A DNA stretch of 59,888 nt from an uncultured Bacteroidales bacterium (lineage in GTDB: Bacteria > Bacteroidota > Bacteroidia > Bacteroidales > Paludibacteraceae). How positions within the stretch are numbered: position 1 is the stretch's first letter; every line of letters starts with the position of its first letter. The stretch spans positions 1 through 59,888 of the forward strand of contig CADBVL010000002.1 in the NCBI GenBank assembly GCA_902798015.1, read 5' to 3'. The notes below the pieces were generated by a model. It was given only the letters and a program-made list of their open reading frames with translations, was not told the origin of the DNA and did no database searches. Positions 26,203-37,600 of this stretch are shown here, piece by piece. Made by a program: the position numbers and the translations under genes.

Positions 26203-28212
26203 GTGAAAAGGCAAATACGAATCATATTAGTCTTATTATTCATTCTCCCTTCCTTTCAGGGAAGGGCTGGGGTTAGGCCAAACCTCGACGAAGTCGTATT
26301 GGACATCTATAATGCCGTGACCGAACTTGGCGAAATCGATTACGAACAACTGCAATCCGATCTGTATGTCCTCCACGAATCGCCCATTGACCTGAATCAT
26401 ACCTCCGAGGAAGAACTCTCGCAATTGCATTTTCTCTCGCCTCGTCAGATCGATGACATCCTGCTTTATGCTGATAAACATCCTTTCGAATCGCTCTACG
26501 AACTTCGTATGATTCAGAGTCTCGCGGACTATGAGATCCGTGACCTCCTGCCCTTCGTCACAATCAATCAAACATCTCCTTCCTCCCTTCCTTTTAGGGA
26601 AGGGTCGGGGTTAGGCCTACCTGCGAAAGACGTCTTCCGCAACGCCAAGCATGAACTCATCACGCGCATCGACGCCCGTAATATAGAGTCTTTCGAAGGT
26701 ACGGATCCCATGTACATACAGACGCGCTATCGCTTTGATTATCAGCGCCGTGTGATCTTCGGAGCGCAGTTAAGAAGGCCCGCAGGAGGCGATGCGCGAA
26801 GTCTCCAATACGGCGGTTACCTCCAACTCCGCGATATCGGACATCTCCATACACTCGTCGCAGGCAATTTCCAAGCCTCTTTCGGGCAAGGACTGGTTCT
26901 CGCGCCGGTCTTCCGTTCCAGCAGATCGTCCTACGTCACTTCCGTTGGACAGACTACGGAAGGGCTGCGCTATTATTCTTCCGTGGATGGCGAAGGGCTT
27001 CATGGAGCAGGGGCTACGCTTCGATGGGAGTGGAATAAATCCACGCGGCTCGATGTCAGTGCCCTCTATTCGCTCCAACGCGCGAATGACTCCACGTGGC
27101 ATCATCTCGTCGGTGCCAACATCACGGTAAGCCACAAGCGCTTACAAGTTCAACTGACGGCAATCGAGAATATCTGGTCTGATAGCATCCGTCCTTATCG
27201 CAATGCGGCGTATAATCAGCATTATTTCCGCGGCTATAACCAAGCCGTTGTCGGCGCCTCAGCACGTTACAACCACGGTTGGTTTGATGCCTTCGCAGAA
27301 ATAGCGACAGCTCAAAATTATAAACGCTCCGAAGGAGCACTAAACGGCGAAGCCATAAACCCAATAAACGGCGAAGCTATAAACTCGCCCCGCTGGGGAC
27401 TCGGCGTCCTTGCCGGCAGCCGTTTCTACCCTACTTCCGGCGTCTCTCTTATCGCGCTATACCGTTATTACTCGCCCTATTTCGACAATGCCCTCGGCTA
27501 TGCTTTTTCCGAGACCTCGCGTCTGGGTGATGAGAACGGCGGATACCTGGGCTTTGAGATCACGCGCCTCAAGAACTGGCGTTTCTGGGGATACGGCGAT
27601 ATCTTTTATTTCAGCGGGCCCAAATATGGTATTCCGCAATACCCTTCCCTCGGCTACGATGCCTTGTTTGAGATGCAGTACGCGTGGAGAAATAATCTCT
27701 CTTCCCTTCAGGGAGGAGACGAAGGTAGGCTCGCCTTCCGCCTTCGTGCCAAAGAAAAAGGCGGAAAGGCTACCTATTCCACCCGTGCATGGTTGGATTA
27801 CCGCAACAACGGCTGGTCTCTCCGCACAAACATCGATGCCAACCTAACCCCTAATCCTCTAAACACGAATCCCCTAACCTATGGTATTTCCATCTTCCAA
27901 GACGTTTCATATTCCCTTCCCTTGAGGGAAGGGCGGGGGTTAGGCTTTCGGCTTCGCCTTCAATGGTTCGATGCCCGCGAATGGGACAACCGCATTTATT
28001 GTTATGAATACGATGTGCTCTATGCCTACTCTATTCCGGCGGTCTATGGTCTTGGCGGCCGTGCGTATCTTTGTCTCCGCTGGCAGATTATCCCGCAACT
28101 GACTCTTTATTTCCGTGCCTCCGAGACCATCTATGCAAAGCAATGGGCGGCCTCGCACAGCCGCCCAATCACTCGCACAGATTTACATTTACTTCTCCGC
28201 GCTAAATTATAG
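26203..28212 (+). CDS. Helix-hairpin-helix (ComEA-like) outer-membrane barrel protein
   Basis: 669 residues from GTG at 26203; the upstream ATG at 26176 lies inside the promoter, so GTG is preferred. A signal-peptide-like start (KRQIRIILVLLFILPSFQG) is followed by HhH repeats at about 50-115 (SPIDLNHTSEEELSQLHFL, SPRQIDDILLYADKH, FESLYELRMIQSL), then a long beta-barrel rich in Tyr, Arg and Gly. Such HhH-barrel proteins are common in Bacteroidota but their role is unproven. Four copies of a palindromic mini-element encode GRAGVR, LPFREGSGLGL, LQGGDEGRL and LPLREGRGLGF, and a tandem repeat encodes NGEAINPINGEAIN. The first copy sits at the end of the signal peptide. Confidence 0.8.
   Translation: MKRQIRIILVLLFILPSFQGRAGVRPNLDEVVLDIYNAVTELGEIDYEQLQSDLYVLHESPIDLNHTSEEELSQLHFLSPRQIDDILLYADKHPFESLYELRMIQSLADYEIRDLLPFVTINQTSPSSLPFREGSGLGLPAKDVFRNAKHELITRIDARNIESFEGTDPMYIQTRYRFDYQRRVIFGAQLRRPAGGDARSLQYGGYLQLRDIGHLHTLVAGNFQASFGQGLVLAPVFRSSRSSYVTSVGQTTEGLRYYSSVDGEGLHGAGATLRWEWNKSTRLDVSALYSLQRANDSTWHHLVGANITVSHKRLQVQLTAIENIWSDSIRPYRNAAYNQHYFRGYNQAVVGASARYNHGWFDAFAEIATAQNYKRSEGALNGEAINPINGEAINSPRWGLGVLAGSRFYPTSGVSLIALYRYYSPYFDNALGYAFSETSRLGDENGGYLGFEITRLKNWRFWGYGDIFYFSGPKYGIPQYPSLGYDALFEMQYAWRNNLSSLQGGDEGRLAFRLRAKEKGGKATYSTRAWLDYRNNGWSLRTNIDANLTPNPLNTNPLTYGISIFQDVSYSLPLREGRGLGFRLRLQWFDAREWDNRIYCYEYDVLYAYSIPAVYGLGGRAYLCLRWQIIPQLTLYFRASETIYAKQWAASHSRPITRTDLHLLLRAKL
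26247..26279. repeat. Palindromic mini-element, HhH gene copy 1
   Basis: CCCTTCCTTTCAGGGAAGGG core followed by CTGGGGTTAGGCC. It is translated at the end of the signal peptide. Confidence 0.85.
26585..26617. repeat. Palindromic mini-element, HhH gene copy 2
   Basis: CCCTTCCTTTTAGGGAAGGG core followed by TCGGGGTTAGGCC. It is translated as LPFREGSGLGL after the HhH domain. Confidence 0.85.
27343..27388. repeat. Tandem repeat in HhH gene
   Basis: Two AAACGGCGAAGC-CATAAAC-type units encode NGEAIN twice, between barrel strands. Confidence 0.8.
27701..27730. repeat. Palindromic mini-element, HhH gene copy 3
   Basis: A decayed copy (CTTCCCTTCAGGGAGGAG, then ACGAAGGTAGGC) encoding LQGGDEGRL. Confidence 0.7.
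27913..27945. repeat. Palindromic mini-element, HhH gene copy 4
   Basis: CCCTTCCCTTGAGGGAAGGG core followed by CGGGGGTTAGGC, encoding LPLREGRGLGF. Confidence 0.85.
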
Positions 28213-28234
28213 GAACGCGCGTACGCTCACGCGC
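28212..28234. repeat. GGAACGCGCGTACGC repeat, copy 1
   Basis: CG-rich dispersed repeat at the 3' end of the HhH gene. Related copies are at 29010, 31276 and (inverted) 58061. Confidence 0.7.
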
Positions 28235-28235
28235 A

Positions 28236-28868
28236 TCAGTCCCACATCTGCCCTATGTGCTTGTAGTTAAGTAGCCATATCTCTCCGGCGGTATTCTCAA
28301 AATCCCCGGTGTACACTACCGCTCTACGAGTTATCGGAGTACTTGTCCATTCCGGCAATTTGCGCAATGTCTTCTCAAATGTTGGCTGATAGGTCATAGC
28401 CGATTTAACCTCTATGGCATATAGTTGCCCCTCCTCTTTCACGAGAATATCTACCTCATTTTGATTGCTGTCCCGATAGAAGAACACATTTCCCTCCTTG
28501 CCTTGATTCGTGCGATGTTTGATACACTCCATGACGATCATGTTCTCAAATATCGCTCCTCGCATCTTATCTAACTCTAACTGTCGCGGAGACTCGATAT
28601 CTAATAAATAGCATGCTAATCCCGGATCATTGAAATAAAGTTTGGGCGTCTTGACGATACGCTTGGAGATATTCTCATAGTAGGGCGGCAACAATGTTAC
28701 TAAATAGGAAGCTTGTAATACGGACAACCAATGACTAATCGTCTTACCGTCTACACCGATCTCCGCTCCTATCTCTGTCGCATTGAATAACGAACCTATT
28801 CTGGCTGCACATAGTTTCATGAATTTCATGAATTGCATCTGGTCTTTTATCTTTAGCAAATCGCGCAC
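28236..28868 (-). pseudogene. DUF4143 ATPase, N-terminal ATPase domain missing
   Basis: The remaining 210 residues match the C-terminal two thirds of AAA_14/DUF4143 proteins: DLLKIKDQMQFMKFMKLCAA, a winged-helix segment (ISHWLSVLQASYLVTLLPPY), KRIVKTPKLYFNDPGLACYL, and a nuclease-like ending (NEVDILVKEEGQLYAIEVKS). Full proteins have about 190 more residues carrying Walker motifs. In the same frame just upstream the sequence reads EKDVRDLL, as in the family, but a TAG stop precedes it, and no ATPase sequence is found. The apparent GTG start is probably accidental. It lies convergent with the HhH gene. Called a truncated remnant, though a short active product cannot be excluded. Confidence 0.75.
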
Positions 28869-28970
28869 ATCTTTCTCCTAAACTGCCAAATTTTTTCTAT
28901 GAAAATTTTATGTAATTTCGGAATTAAACTCCAAATCTGCATAACTTTTTTAATCCTTTGCCATATACAA

Positions 28971-28996
28971 AGAGACAGGGCTTCTACCCTGTCTCT
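28971..28996 (-). terminator. Hairpin downstream of the 726-aa secreted protein
   Basis: A perfect 10-bp stem, AGAGACAGGG/CCCTGTCTCT, with a 6-nt loop and a weak T-rich tail on the minus strand. Likely terminator of the cassette A transcript. Confidence 0.6.
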
Positions 28997-29009
28997 CATA
29001 ATATTAGAG

Positions 29010-29040
29010 GGAACGCGCGTACGCTCACATACGCGAGCGA
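29010..29040. repeat. GGAACGCGCGTACGC repeat, copy 2
   Basis: It lies directly after the stop of the 726-aa gene; GAACGCGCGTACGCTCACAT is shared with the other copies. Confidence 0.7.
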
Positions 29041-29042
29041 GC

Positions 29043-31223
29043 TCATTCAATCTTCATACCCGTTATGGTATAAACCGCATCGTTGCGGATGATGAGGATT
29101 TGGCCGTCGCGAACGATCTTGCGCGCCTTCGCGCCGTCCGTCACATCCTCGATGCCTTGCGGTTGAGACGTCATATTGATATGAATCGTCACGTACTCGT
29201 CGATAGCATTCTCCGTCTTTGAATCGGCCTTCAGGCTATAGAAATGCATCTTGGTGCTATAGCTGCCTTCGGATGTCAGGTTGGAAACATAAACCAGCAC
29301 CGGCACATCCGTATAATCCTCGCCTGCCGCATATTGGAGCGAACCGTTCAATGCCAAAGCATCCAGATTATTGCCTACCAAGATTCCCATGCAGTCATTC
29401 TCATACGCATATTGGAAAAGAACACTGCTGGGGTGTTCCCACTTGATATAGAGTGCTTTCGCCAGATTGGTGGCGCTGAAGCTAAGCTCAGCATCGTCGC
29501 TGCATTCCTCTTCGTAGTTCGGGTTCAGCGTTATCTCGTGAGTGGACAGTGTCAACGTCGGTTGATACTCCGGATCGGTCGTCTGGTCAACAGCCTCAGC
29601 ACGCAGATTGACTACGATATCTGCAACGCCCTCGGTGGCTGTATGGAAACGCAGCGTACCGGTGTAAACACCTTTGCTGGCGGCCTCCCAGTAAACAGTG
29701 ATCTCGGCCGGTGTCGTACGATCTTTCTTAATACCGGAAGCTACCCATCCGCAGTAGAACTCTTCGCCGGTCTGATCGAGGGTCACTTCTACGTCTGCCG
29801 CCAAATCGGTGACGGTGATGGTGAATTTACGGCTGTCACCCCAGTCATGACTTGTCTCGTCCATTTCCTGCTTGCCCCAATCGAGGGTGTATACATCACC
29901 TTCAATCGTCAGCGCATCACCGGAAGCTACCATGCTCGGGTTCTTCTCCGGATTTACCCATGCCGGCGCTTGGTCGGAATAGAGCACGGTCTTGGCCAGA
30001 TAACTGCCGTCGCCTACGCTCTCGTAGATATTGAACAGGTCATTGGTGCCTTGGAAGTTATTGTATATACCTTTGCCGTTCGTAGCCGTCAGAACAACGG
30101 TTGCGTCATCTTCGTTAATCTCACCGAGCGTCCACTTGGCGTACGTGTCATTCTCGCCGCTACCCAGTTTGCTGGAAGAAATCGTGCGCAGGTACTTGCC
30201 GTCATGATCCACAAACATATATTTTCCGTCCTCGATATGAACGGTATAAGCCACTTGCAGCGGAGCGGTTACACTGTGACGGTTCTCGCCGTATGTGGCC
30301 GCCGTGCCTTTGATGTTATTGCCGGACACGTACTGACCCATGACGTAGTTCTCGCCGTCCTTGATGGTGCCGAAGAACACTTTGGCGCCTTCCGGCAGAT
30401 ATGATGCATCCTGCACCGCGTTATAGGTCGCATCGCCTGTAGCCTCAGCCGGCAGAACGGTTACCACACATGTATCACTTACGTTCTCAGCGGCCGTTGC
30501 CTTCACCCAAATCTTCGCTGTTCCTTCTGCGACAGCGGTGACGGTGCCGTTCACGACAGCAGCTACGTTAGCATCCGTTGTACCCCATGCGACGGTCTTG
30601 TCCTCTGCCTCTACGGGCTTCACGGTTGCTGTCAGGGTCTCTGCCTCACCTACGCGCAAGTCCAAGGAACTCTTGTTCAGCTCTACCGATGTGGGTGTTA
30701 CCTCCGGGATGGTGGACTCGTCTAACTTGTAAAGAGTGATATCTACAGCTGTACTATTGGATGCATATACGTTAAAACGCGGTGAACCCGCATTGTAACG
30801 GAAATACACTTCCTGACTATTCTTTCCGGGCGTCTGGCTGACAATCTTCGCGATGCCGGTATTCTCGATACTGATAGCAAAATTGGTTGTTGTCTTTTGT
30901 TTTGTATCCAAATCGTTGCTGCCACTGGCGTGTCCGATAGGTTTGGTGCCGATATAGAGGTTCCAGTAACTACCGCTTTTCTTCAGTGTAATAACGGTGG
31001 GGTCGCTTTGAGTAACTTGGTTCTCGGAGAATACGGCATCTGAAGCCATAATAAATTTCTTGGTGTCCGAGAACCCTGCACTAATCTTGTTCGCAGTGGC
31101 ATAAGCCATTACTACTTTGTCTCCATCTTGGAGTGTGGAAGCATCTGTCACTTTGACAAATGTTTCCGCTTGCATTGCAATTGTTGCACACACGCAAGCA
31201 AACAATAAGAAAATTTTCTTCAT
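29043..31223 (-). CDS. Secreted protein with trefoil-like and Big_2 domains, T9SS-like tail
   Basis: 726 residues. The signal peptide is MKKIFLLFACVCATIAMQA. Residues about 20-170 form a module also found in the cassette proteins (LQDGDKVVMAYATANK ... YFRYNAGSPRFNVYASNS). Residues about 175-260 form a bacterial Ig-like (Big_2) domain (SVELNKSSLDLRVGEAETLT, then VTAVAEGTAKIWVKA). A second trefoil-like module and further beta domains follow. The C-terminus (RDGQILIIRNDAVYTITGMK) is the shared sorting-like tail. It is 20 nt downstream of the small acidic gene, so it may be the fourth gene of cassette A. It is probably a surface or secreted adhesin; the ligand is unknown. Confidence 0.75.
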   Translation of the reverse strand: MKKIFLLFACVCATIAMQAETFVKVTDASTLQDGDKVVMAYATANKISAGFSDTKKFIMASDAVFSENQVTQSDPTVITLKKSGSYWNLYIGTKPIGHASGSNDLDTKQKTTTNFAISIENTGIAKIVSQTPGKNSQEVYFRYNAGSPRFNVYASNSTAVDITLYKLDESTIPEVTPTSVELNKSSLDLRVGEAETLTATVKPVEAEDKTVAWGTTDANVAAVVNGTVTAVAEGTAKIWVKATAAENVSDTCVVTVLPAEATGDATYNAVQDASYLPEGAKVFFGTIKDGENYVMGQYVSGNNIKGTAATYGENRHSVTAPLQVAYTVHIEDGKYMFVDHDGKYLRTISSSKLGSGENDTYAKWTLGEINEDDATVVLTATNGKGIYNNFQGTNDLFNIYESVGDGSYLAKTVLYSDQAPAWVNPEKNPSMVASGDALTIEGDVYTLDWGKQEMDETSHDWGDSRKFTITVTDLAADVEVTLDQTGEEFYCGWVASGIKKDRTTPAEITVYWEAASKGVYTGTLRFHTATEGVADIVVNLRAEAVDQTTDPEYQPTLTLSTHEITLNPNYEEECSDDAELSFSATNLAKALYIKWEHPSSVLFQYAYENDCMGILVGNNLDALALNGSLQYAAGEDYTDVPVLVYVSNLTSEGSYSTKMHFYSLKADSKTENAIDEYVTIHINMTSQPQGIEDVTDGAKARKIVRDGQILIIRNDAVYTITGMKIE

Positions 31224-31243
31224 GATAAATATGTTAAATGATG

Positions 31244-31627
31244 TTATTTTTGTGTCATTTTTCTTTTGTTATTAAGGAACGCGCGTACGCCCACATATGC
31301 GAGCGCGAGCAACGCCAACGGAAGTGCCGCGTCACCTATCGGAGTCGCCCACGGATCATCGGTGTTTCCCCAATCGTCATCCTCCCAATCATCATCGCCT
31401 TTCTTCGCGCGATTAGGACCGCTTGCGTTTGCAGGACTATAGGTTCCGATAGTAGTACCTGTAACGTACGTGCCTTCTGCTGCTGCCTGTGGCAGTGTAG
31501 ACCCCGACCCCTGCAAAATAGACGTGGATTGCATATGTGCTTCCGGCTGTTGGGCGAGCGCCTGAGCACTAATGCTCAGCACGCTCATCAAACCCATTAC
31601 GATCAATAAATATCTCAATGCTTTCAT
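31244..31627 (-). CDS. Small acidic secreted protein with PxGD-TM-basic tail (cassette A)
   Basis: 127 residues from MKALRYLLIVMGLMSVLSIS. An upstream ATG at 31660 would add 11 residues, but the start matching the paralogue at 57671 is preferred. It has a signal peptide, a Ser/Gln/Thr-rich region with TYVTGTTIGTYSPANASGP (near identical in the paralogue), an acidic DDDWEDDDWG stretch, then PIGDAALPLALLALAYVGV and a basic end, NNKRKMTQK. The motif-helix-basic cluster layout is like sorting tails (LPXTG, PEP-CTERM types), but the PxGD motif itself is my description. It directly follows the giant 3306-aa gene, as its paralogue follows the 1494-aa gene. I do not recognise the family. Confidence 0.7.
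   Translation of the reverse strand: MKALRYLLIVMGLMSVLSISAQALAQQPEAHMQSTSILQGSGSTLPQAAAEGTYVTGTTIGTYSPANASGPNRAKKGDDDWEDDDWGNTDDPWATPIGDAALPLALLALAYVGVRAFLNNKRKMTQK
31276..31310. repeat. GGAACGCGCGTACGC repeat, copy 3
   Basis: It overlaps the last codons of the small acidic gene and encodes part of its helix and basic tail (AYVGVRAF). Confidence 0.65.
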
Positions 31628-31684
31628 AATCCTTAACTCTTTCATTCGTTCAACATTCATTCGTTAATTCATTACACATCAAAA

Positions 31685-34600
31685 TCATTTATTGATTTGC
31701 ACTTGTTTACCCGTCGCGTCGTACAACTTACCGCCGCGTAAGATATACATCTTGTCGCGATAAATGAACTTATACGGTTGTTCCGGATTGCCGCCCACAT
31801 CGTCTATTCCTGTCGCTGAGTTATCTTTCTCTTTGATCTTCAGACCAAGCGAGAAGCGGTTCTCGATTAATCCGCTCTTATCCAACTCTACCGTATAATC
31901 ATCGGTTAACAGGTTGGTGTTCAGACCGAGTTCGGCATCATACAGGATCACATATTCCAGACGATCAATGTCAGAGTTTTCATCCAAACTGAAGATATAT
32001 TCGCCTTCCATATTTGGAGCATAGAACTCGAGCGGAATCATCTCTGCCGTCTCTGCCGGTGTCAGCGTGTTACCTACCAGATAATGGTCATCCGAAATGG
32101 TATACATCTTCAGGTAATCCAACGCCTCACGGTTCTCGAAGATGTTTTGATCTTCGCCGAACTTATATCCGGCAGTCGCATTCTCATCGATCGTCAGACC
32201 TGCTTGCGCAAATGCCTCTCCGTGCGTCAGGTTGATATCTGCATATATCGGTTGTGCCTTCGCTGCCAGAGCAAGGAGATGACGCGGAGCAGATGCTCTC
32301 AATGAGCGGTCAAACGTTACTGAACCATCTGCATCCGTCTGGATAAAGAAGTTCATAAACGGCTTAAATACCGCTTGCGCAGAGTTTGCACGATACTGCG
32401 GGAAGGCTGTGTACGAGTCATTCGGCATCGTCACGTATGCATTGGTTTTGCTCTCCCATTCATATTTGCCATCCCATGGATCGGTGTCTGTCTTCTCGAG
32501 CGTTCCTACGGTGAAGTCAGCCGCCCAACCTTCGTCTTGTCCACTATACGAGATAGTAGCCATGTACGGGTTAGCAATCAAGTTCCAGCCCTTCTCATTA
32601 TCCGGAGTGGTTGCACCGCCATTATGTGCATAGATTGGTATATCCGACTTAGCTACCTCTCCGTTGGTATTATCCGCCCAACTGTTTACACCCGTGAACG
32701 GGAAGCGGATGACTGCGAACGGCTGACCCTTCGGGCGCTTACCTTGCAGCACATAACCTTCACCGGCATGCAGTACACGTTCCGTAGAAGTGATATGCTT
32801 CCAACCCTTTCCGGTAGATACACGTTGAGCCCCATCATATTCCATAATCATGAACTGAGCATCCAATGCACCATTGATAGGAGCACTTGTTGTGGTATTC
32901 AGCGAGTTCGCGAAGTTCACATTCGACAGCGTCACATCAAACGGAACACTCAGTGCGTACGAGTGCGCGGTATTGACATACATATCGAGGTTTGCACCTG
33001 CTGTACTGCTCATTGACTTACCTAACAACAAGCGCGGTACATCTTGCTCGAGCGAACTCTTGGCATCAATACCCTTAATACCTCCACGCATCTCCAGATA
33101 ACTTACGCTCAGGTTGCCATTAGCGGTATTAACCAATGTTGCACCAGGATAGAGATATAAGTTCTGGAACTTGCATGCACCACTAGCAATGGCATTTGTT
33201 GTCAGCGTCTTGCCACTCAAGACAACAACATCGTAGTTTTGGGATTCGGCACCTAATGTACTGAACGGCGTGTTATCTTTCGTGCTCGCATTCGCATTGA
33301 CGATGATAGGAATGGTTGCTGTCGCATAGGTGTCAACGCCACTAATCTTCATCTTCAGTGTCAGCACTTTACCATAGTGGCTAGTCAAATCAGGCAATGC
33401 TACTTCGTATAATCCATAACCACCAGTGGAATGGCGTGTGATAGTTGCACTTGCCGCATCGCCTGTTCCAATCTTAGCGGTTGTGTGACCGGAAGTCAGC
33501 GAGATATTATTATCTGCTGCAATTGCAAATACCAATCCATTCGTTTTCCACTCGCGCGGGATAATATTGATTGTCGCGCGCTCGGTTAATGGAATAAGGT
33601 GTAACTCATTGGTTACGCAACTACCGTTTGTAGCCCATACTAATTGACCATTCTTACGATAAATTACCAAATTGCGTTTGTTGTTACTTTGGTTCGTGTT
33701 GATAGTGTAAGCATCACCGTCCTCAGTACTTATAACCCACTCATATCGTTCATCAAGATCTTCACCGGAACCGCTACCTCCATCATCTATACTATTCACA
33801 ACTGCCCAGTTGCGGATACCTGTGGTCGTACCAGATGAAGCATTGTTAGCCCACAATGCGTTATCACTATTTCCTGTGAATCGAACTTCATCACCAGCAG
33901 CCGCATAGCGGTTACCCGAACCATTCGTTGTCTTCACCGGCCACAACTTATATGCTACCGTTGAGGGACCATAGGCTACATTGCTGCTTTCATCTACTTC
34001 AATCAGCGTCGGTGCATAAACGTCACTGCTACTCATGTTCGCAGGCAGCGCGTACCAACTATCGGCAACCTTAGCTGCAATCACGAAGTTTTCTTTGACG
34101 CGACGAGCCTTCACGGTTGTTGTTGCATCTTCTGCACCAGAATAGGTCGCTGTTACGGTTACGTTCGTTACGCCATCGGTATTGCCGGTCGGCTTGTAAT
34201 GCACGTAAATCGCTGTTGCGGCAACAATACCGCTGCTATTAGCCGTTACTGTCACAGACGATTTCGGATTATCTGCAGCTGCCTTACCTTCTGCAAACGA
34301 ATCATCAGTATTCTTTGAGAAGTAGATGTCACTATTATTCGAACTAATCGTGATTGTTCCTGTACTCGGTGTCAAATTATGACCAGAAACAGTCAGCACG
34401 TTTGTTGCACGAATTGCTCCGTTTTGCGAAGCCGTTACCACTGCTGTACCTTTCAAATCAATCTCAGGCGTCGTCGAAGGATTAGTCGTAAATGTACGGT
34501 TCGTACAACTACCAAGATATACGCGGTGGTAGGAAGGATTCGTTCCTATATTCGTACGGCGATAGTTCATAAACGTAGCGCTTGTACCATCTCCAAATGC

Positions 34601-37600
34601 AGAGATTTGACCATAACTGGTTCCTACATGGAAAGCATCAAATTGACTTCCATTCAATGTCAATGTCCATTCGGCTCCTGTTGCGCTGGCTTGCTGTTTC
34701 AAATCGTCATCGGCGATTCCGTATAAATACTCGCCCGTGCTCTTATCCTTAATGGTCCAGTTGCCGTTTTCTAACTTAGTAAACGTAAATTCTGTTGCCG
34801 ATGTACATATAGCGGTACTACTGTAGCGCTTATATGCAGCATAGGAAGTTGCATATACACGTCTTGCAGCTCCATAACCGTCGTCGCTGCCTTCGTCCAA
34901 GAAATAGATATAGTAATCTCCACCATTCACTAAGTCTATCGGTTCGTTATCTTCGAATCGCGTGAAGACTGGATACATATCAGTATTGCTGGAGATGAAG
35001 AAGTGATTACCACTCTCACCATCTGTTCCGCCATATATAGTAGATGCTTCAGGAGCCGAGGTGTTTTCCGTGTAATTAGAGGTACGCCAACCGAGGAACG
35101 TCCATCCGTCAAACGTAGCTGTCGGGAATACACTCACTTCCTCTCCGTCACTTAAATGTTGGTAAGTACTTTCTGCATGACCTACCTTCCATGAGATAAC
35201 GCCACCGTTGTCATGGAAAGTAATGCTAAAGTCATCTCCACAACTCATCGTCGTGTAATAGTATGACCTATCTGCAGGGGTGAGAGTGCATTTATTCGTC
35301 TCTTGTTTTGCCGAATAATTATTATCTGACGAGCCTGATCCATGAGAGAAGTAACGCGTCGTCTCGTTTGCATATTGCAGGCGCCAACCTGAACCGGATA
35401 CATCTACCAAATTATAGTATTCCGGCGTTTCGAGACTATGCGTTAGATTAGCAGAACTCATTGTATGACCAATATACTCACCATCACTATTACGCAAGGT
35501 GTATTTACCTTGGTTTACGCCAGAGTTGACATAATCAAGATAGAATATTCCTGCGCTGCTGGCATCGGTGCTGCAATAATATGCTGTACCTCCTGCGTTC
35601 TTTGTGGTAGCATAGCAGGTCTTCGGACCACTTTGCTGTACACTAATCTTATATGCACCGCTCGTACCGATATCAAAAGCATCACTTGTACCAATGTTTT
35701 TGCGATAAACGGCATATAAGGTCATGTCATCTTCAGGAACATATGTTCCAGTTCCGGAAGCTATCACGATATGATGTGCCACTGACTTGGAAAGGTTATC
35801 TACAGTTCCCCAACCGGCAAACTCCCAAGTGTACTCATCCGGTTCATTCACTTCATCCGTACACGGAGTCGTTGCCCCAGGAACACTGATTGTAGCACCG
35901 AGACTTGCCTGAGTGCGAATTACATTAACATCTCCACCTCCGAGACCATGATCTACGAATGTTACCGTATATACGCGATCCCATTGTGCATACAAGGTCT
36001 TGTCGCCATCCATAGAGGTAACTGTTTGACCAGGATTATAGTGCGTACCACTACCATCTTGACTCGTTGTCCAATCATGCAGTACATAACCATCACGAGT
36101 TGCAGCGCTACAAATAGTTTGACTTTCAGCCAATGCAGGAGCACCGGCTCCGCCATCAGCATAATCCCATGTTACCTGATGACTTCCGTTACCGCAAGTC
36201 GTTGTACCGCCATTTGCATCATATGTAATCGTCACATCGGTCTTGGTCTCACAATGAGTTGCGTAGTACGTAGTACCGGTACTCCACGTCACCTTGATAG
36301 AAGTGATACGAGGACTTCCTCCGGTACCTGTAATGGCTATATAATTGTATTCATCCTCGAATTCTTCATCAGCAGCAGGTAATTCGAAGGTTTCTTCTCC
36401 GTTGTATGCTGCATTTACCTTTGAGGCTGAAGCGATTGCCGTTCCGGCAGCTGCTCCTGTTGGGAAGCTGCCACTTGCAAAGGCAGAATATGCAGTATTC
36501 TTTCCATACACTTGTATACCTCTACTAGCAGCACAGGCTGTCGCAAATACCACTTGGATATGTTTCAACCTACCTCCGGATGTAGTTGTCACAATACCAT
36601 TAGTACCATTAGTTTGAAGGTCAGTATCCGTCTTTGTCGTACATCCTGCATATTTTGCATCGGATACATAGGATACGTTACTAAAGGCTGTATATGACCC
36701 AACACCTCCATTTATTTCGTATGTAATCACATCATTCTTATCGCTTGCTCCTTCCACTCTCGCAAATACCGGATAAACCGTAATATCTGCCGTCGGAGTG
36801 TAACTTGCGCCACCCTTACCAATCAGCGTAGCCGTCGGCTTGGTCGTTGTTTCTACGGTGATCTTAGACGTGCTCCATCCTACGAACGAGTATCCCACGC
36901 AAGGAGTTTCATCACGCAGTGTAGTCTCCATCGTGCGAGGTACATCATCCGTCGCAATCGTAGCATCACCTTCTGTCTTATAGGTAATTCTCCAATAAAC
37001 GGTAGTGTATTGTGCCTCCACCGTTACGTTGTATGCGGGCATAGTAAATTGTCCGGCACTGACAGTCACGGTTGTACTCTTGTCACCGGTCTTGTAAACC
37101 AGCCATCCAGTGAACTCAGACGATACTCGGGTCGGCGTGCTACCACATACATCCACAGTCTCACCTACATAATATGTACCACCAGCACAAGCGGGTGAAG
37201 CTGTACCTCCGTCGAGATCATAAGTAACCGTGAAGTTCTGTGCCCACTGTGCATACAACGTCACATCTGATGTCAGCACGATGTTATCGCCGGCTGACTT
37301 TGCTGTTCCATCTCCACCAGGAGCTGTGTTCCAACCGATAAACGTATAGCCATCACGTGTCGGAACGGTCGAAGAAACGATCACAGTGCGTGCCGCATCA
37401 TTACCCTCGCAACTCTTATCGTCTGATGCTTCAGGCAGATTCGTTACACCCGCTCCGTTGCCGTCATAACTCAGATGATAATATGGCACGAAATGTGCAT
37501 TCCAGTTCTTTGAACAGTTGTCTGCCCAGATACGGAACTTACCACGCATACCTGCACTCAGGCCTGTTCCCCAAGAACCGGCACTGCTACCACCATCTTT

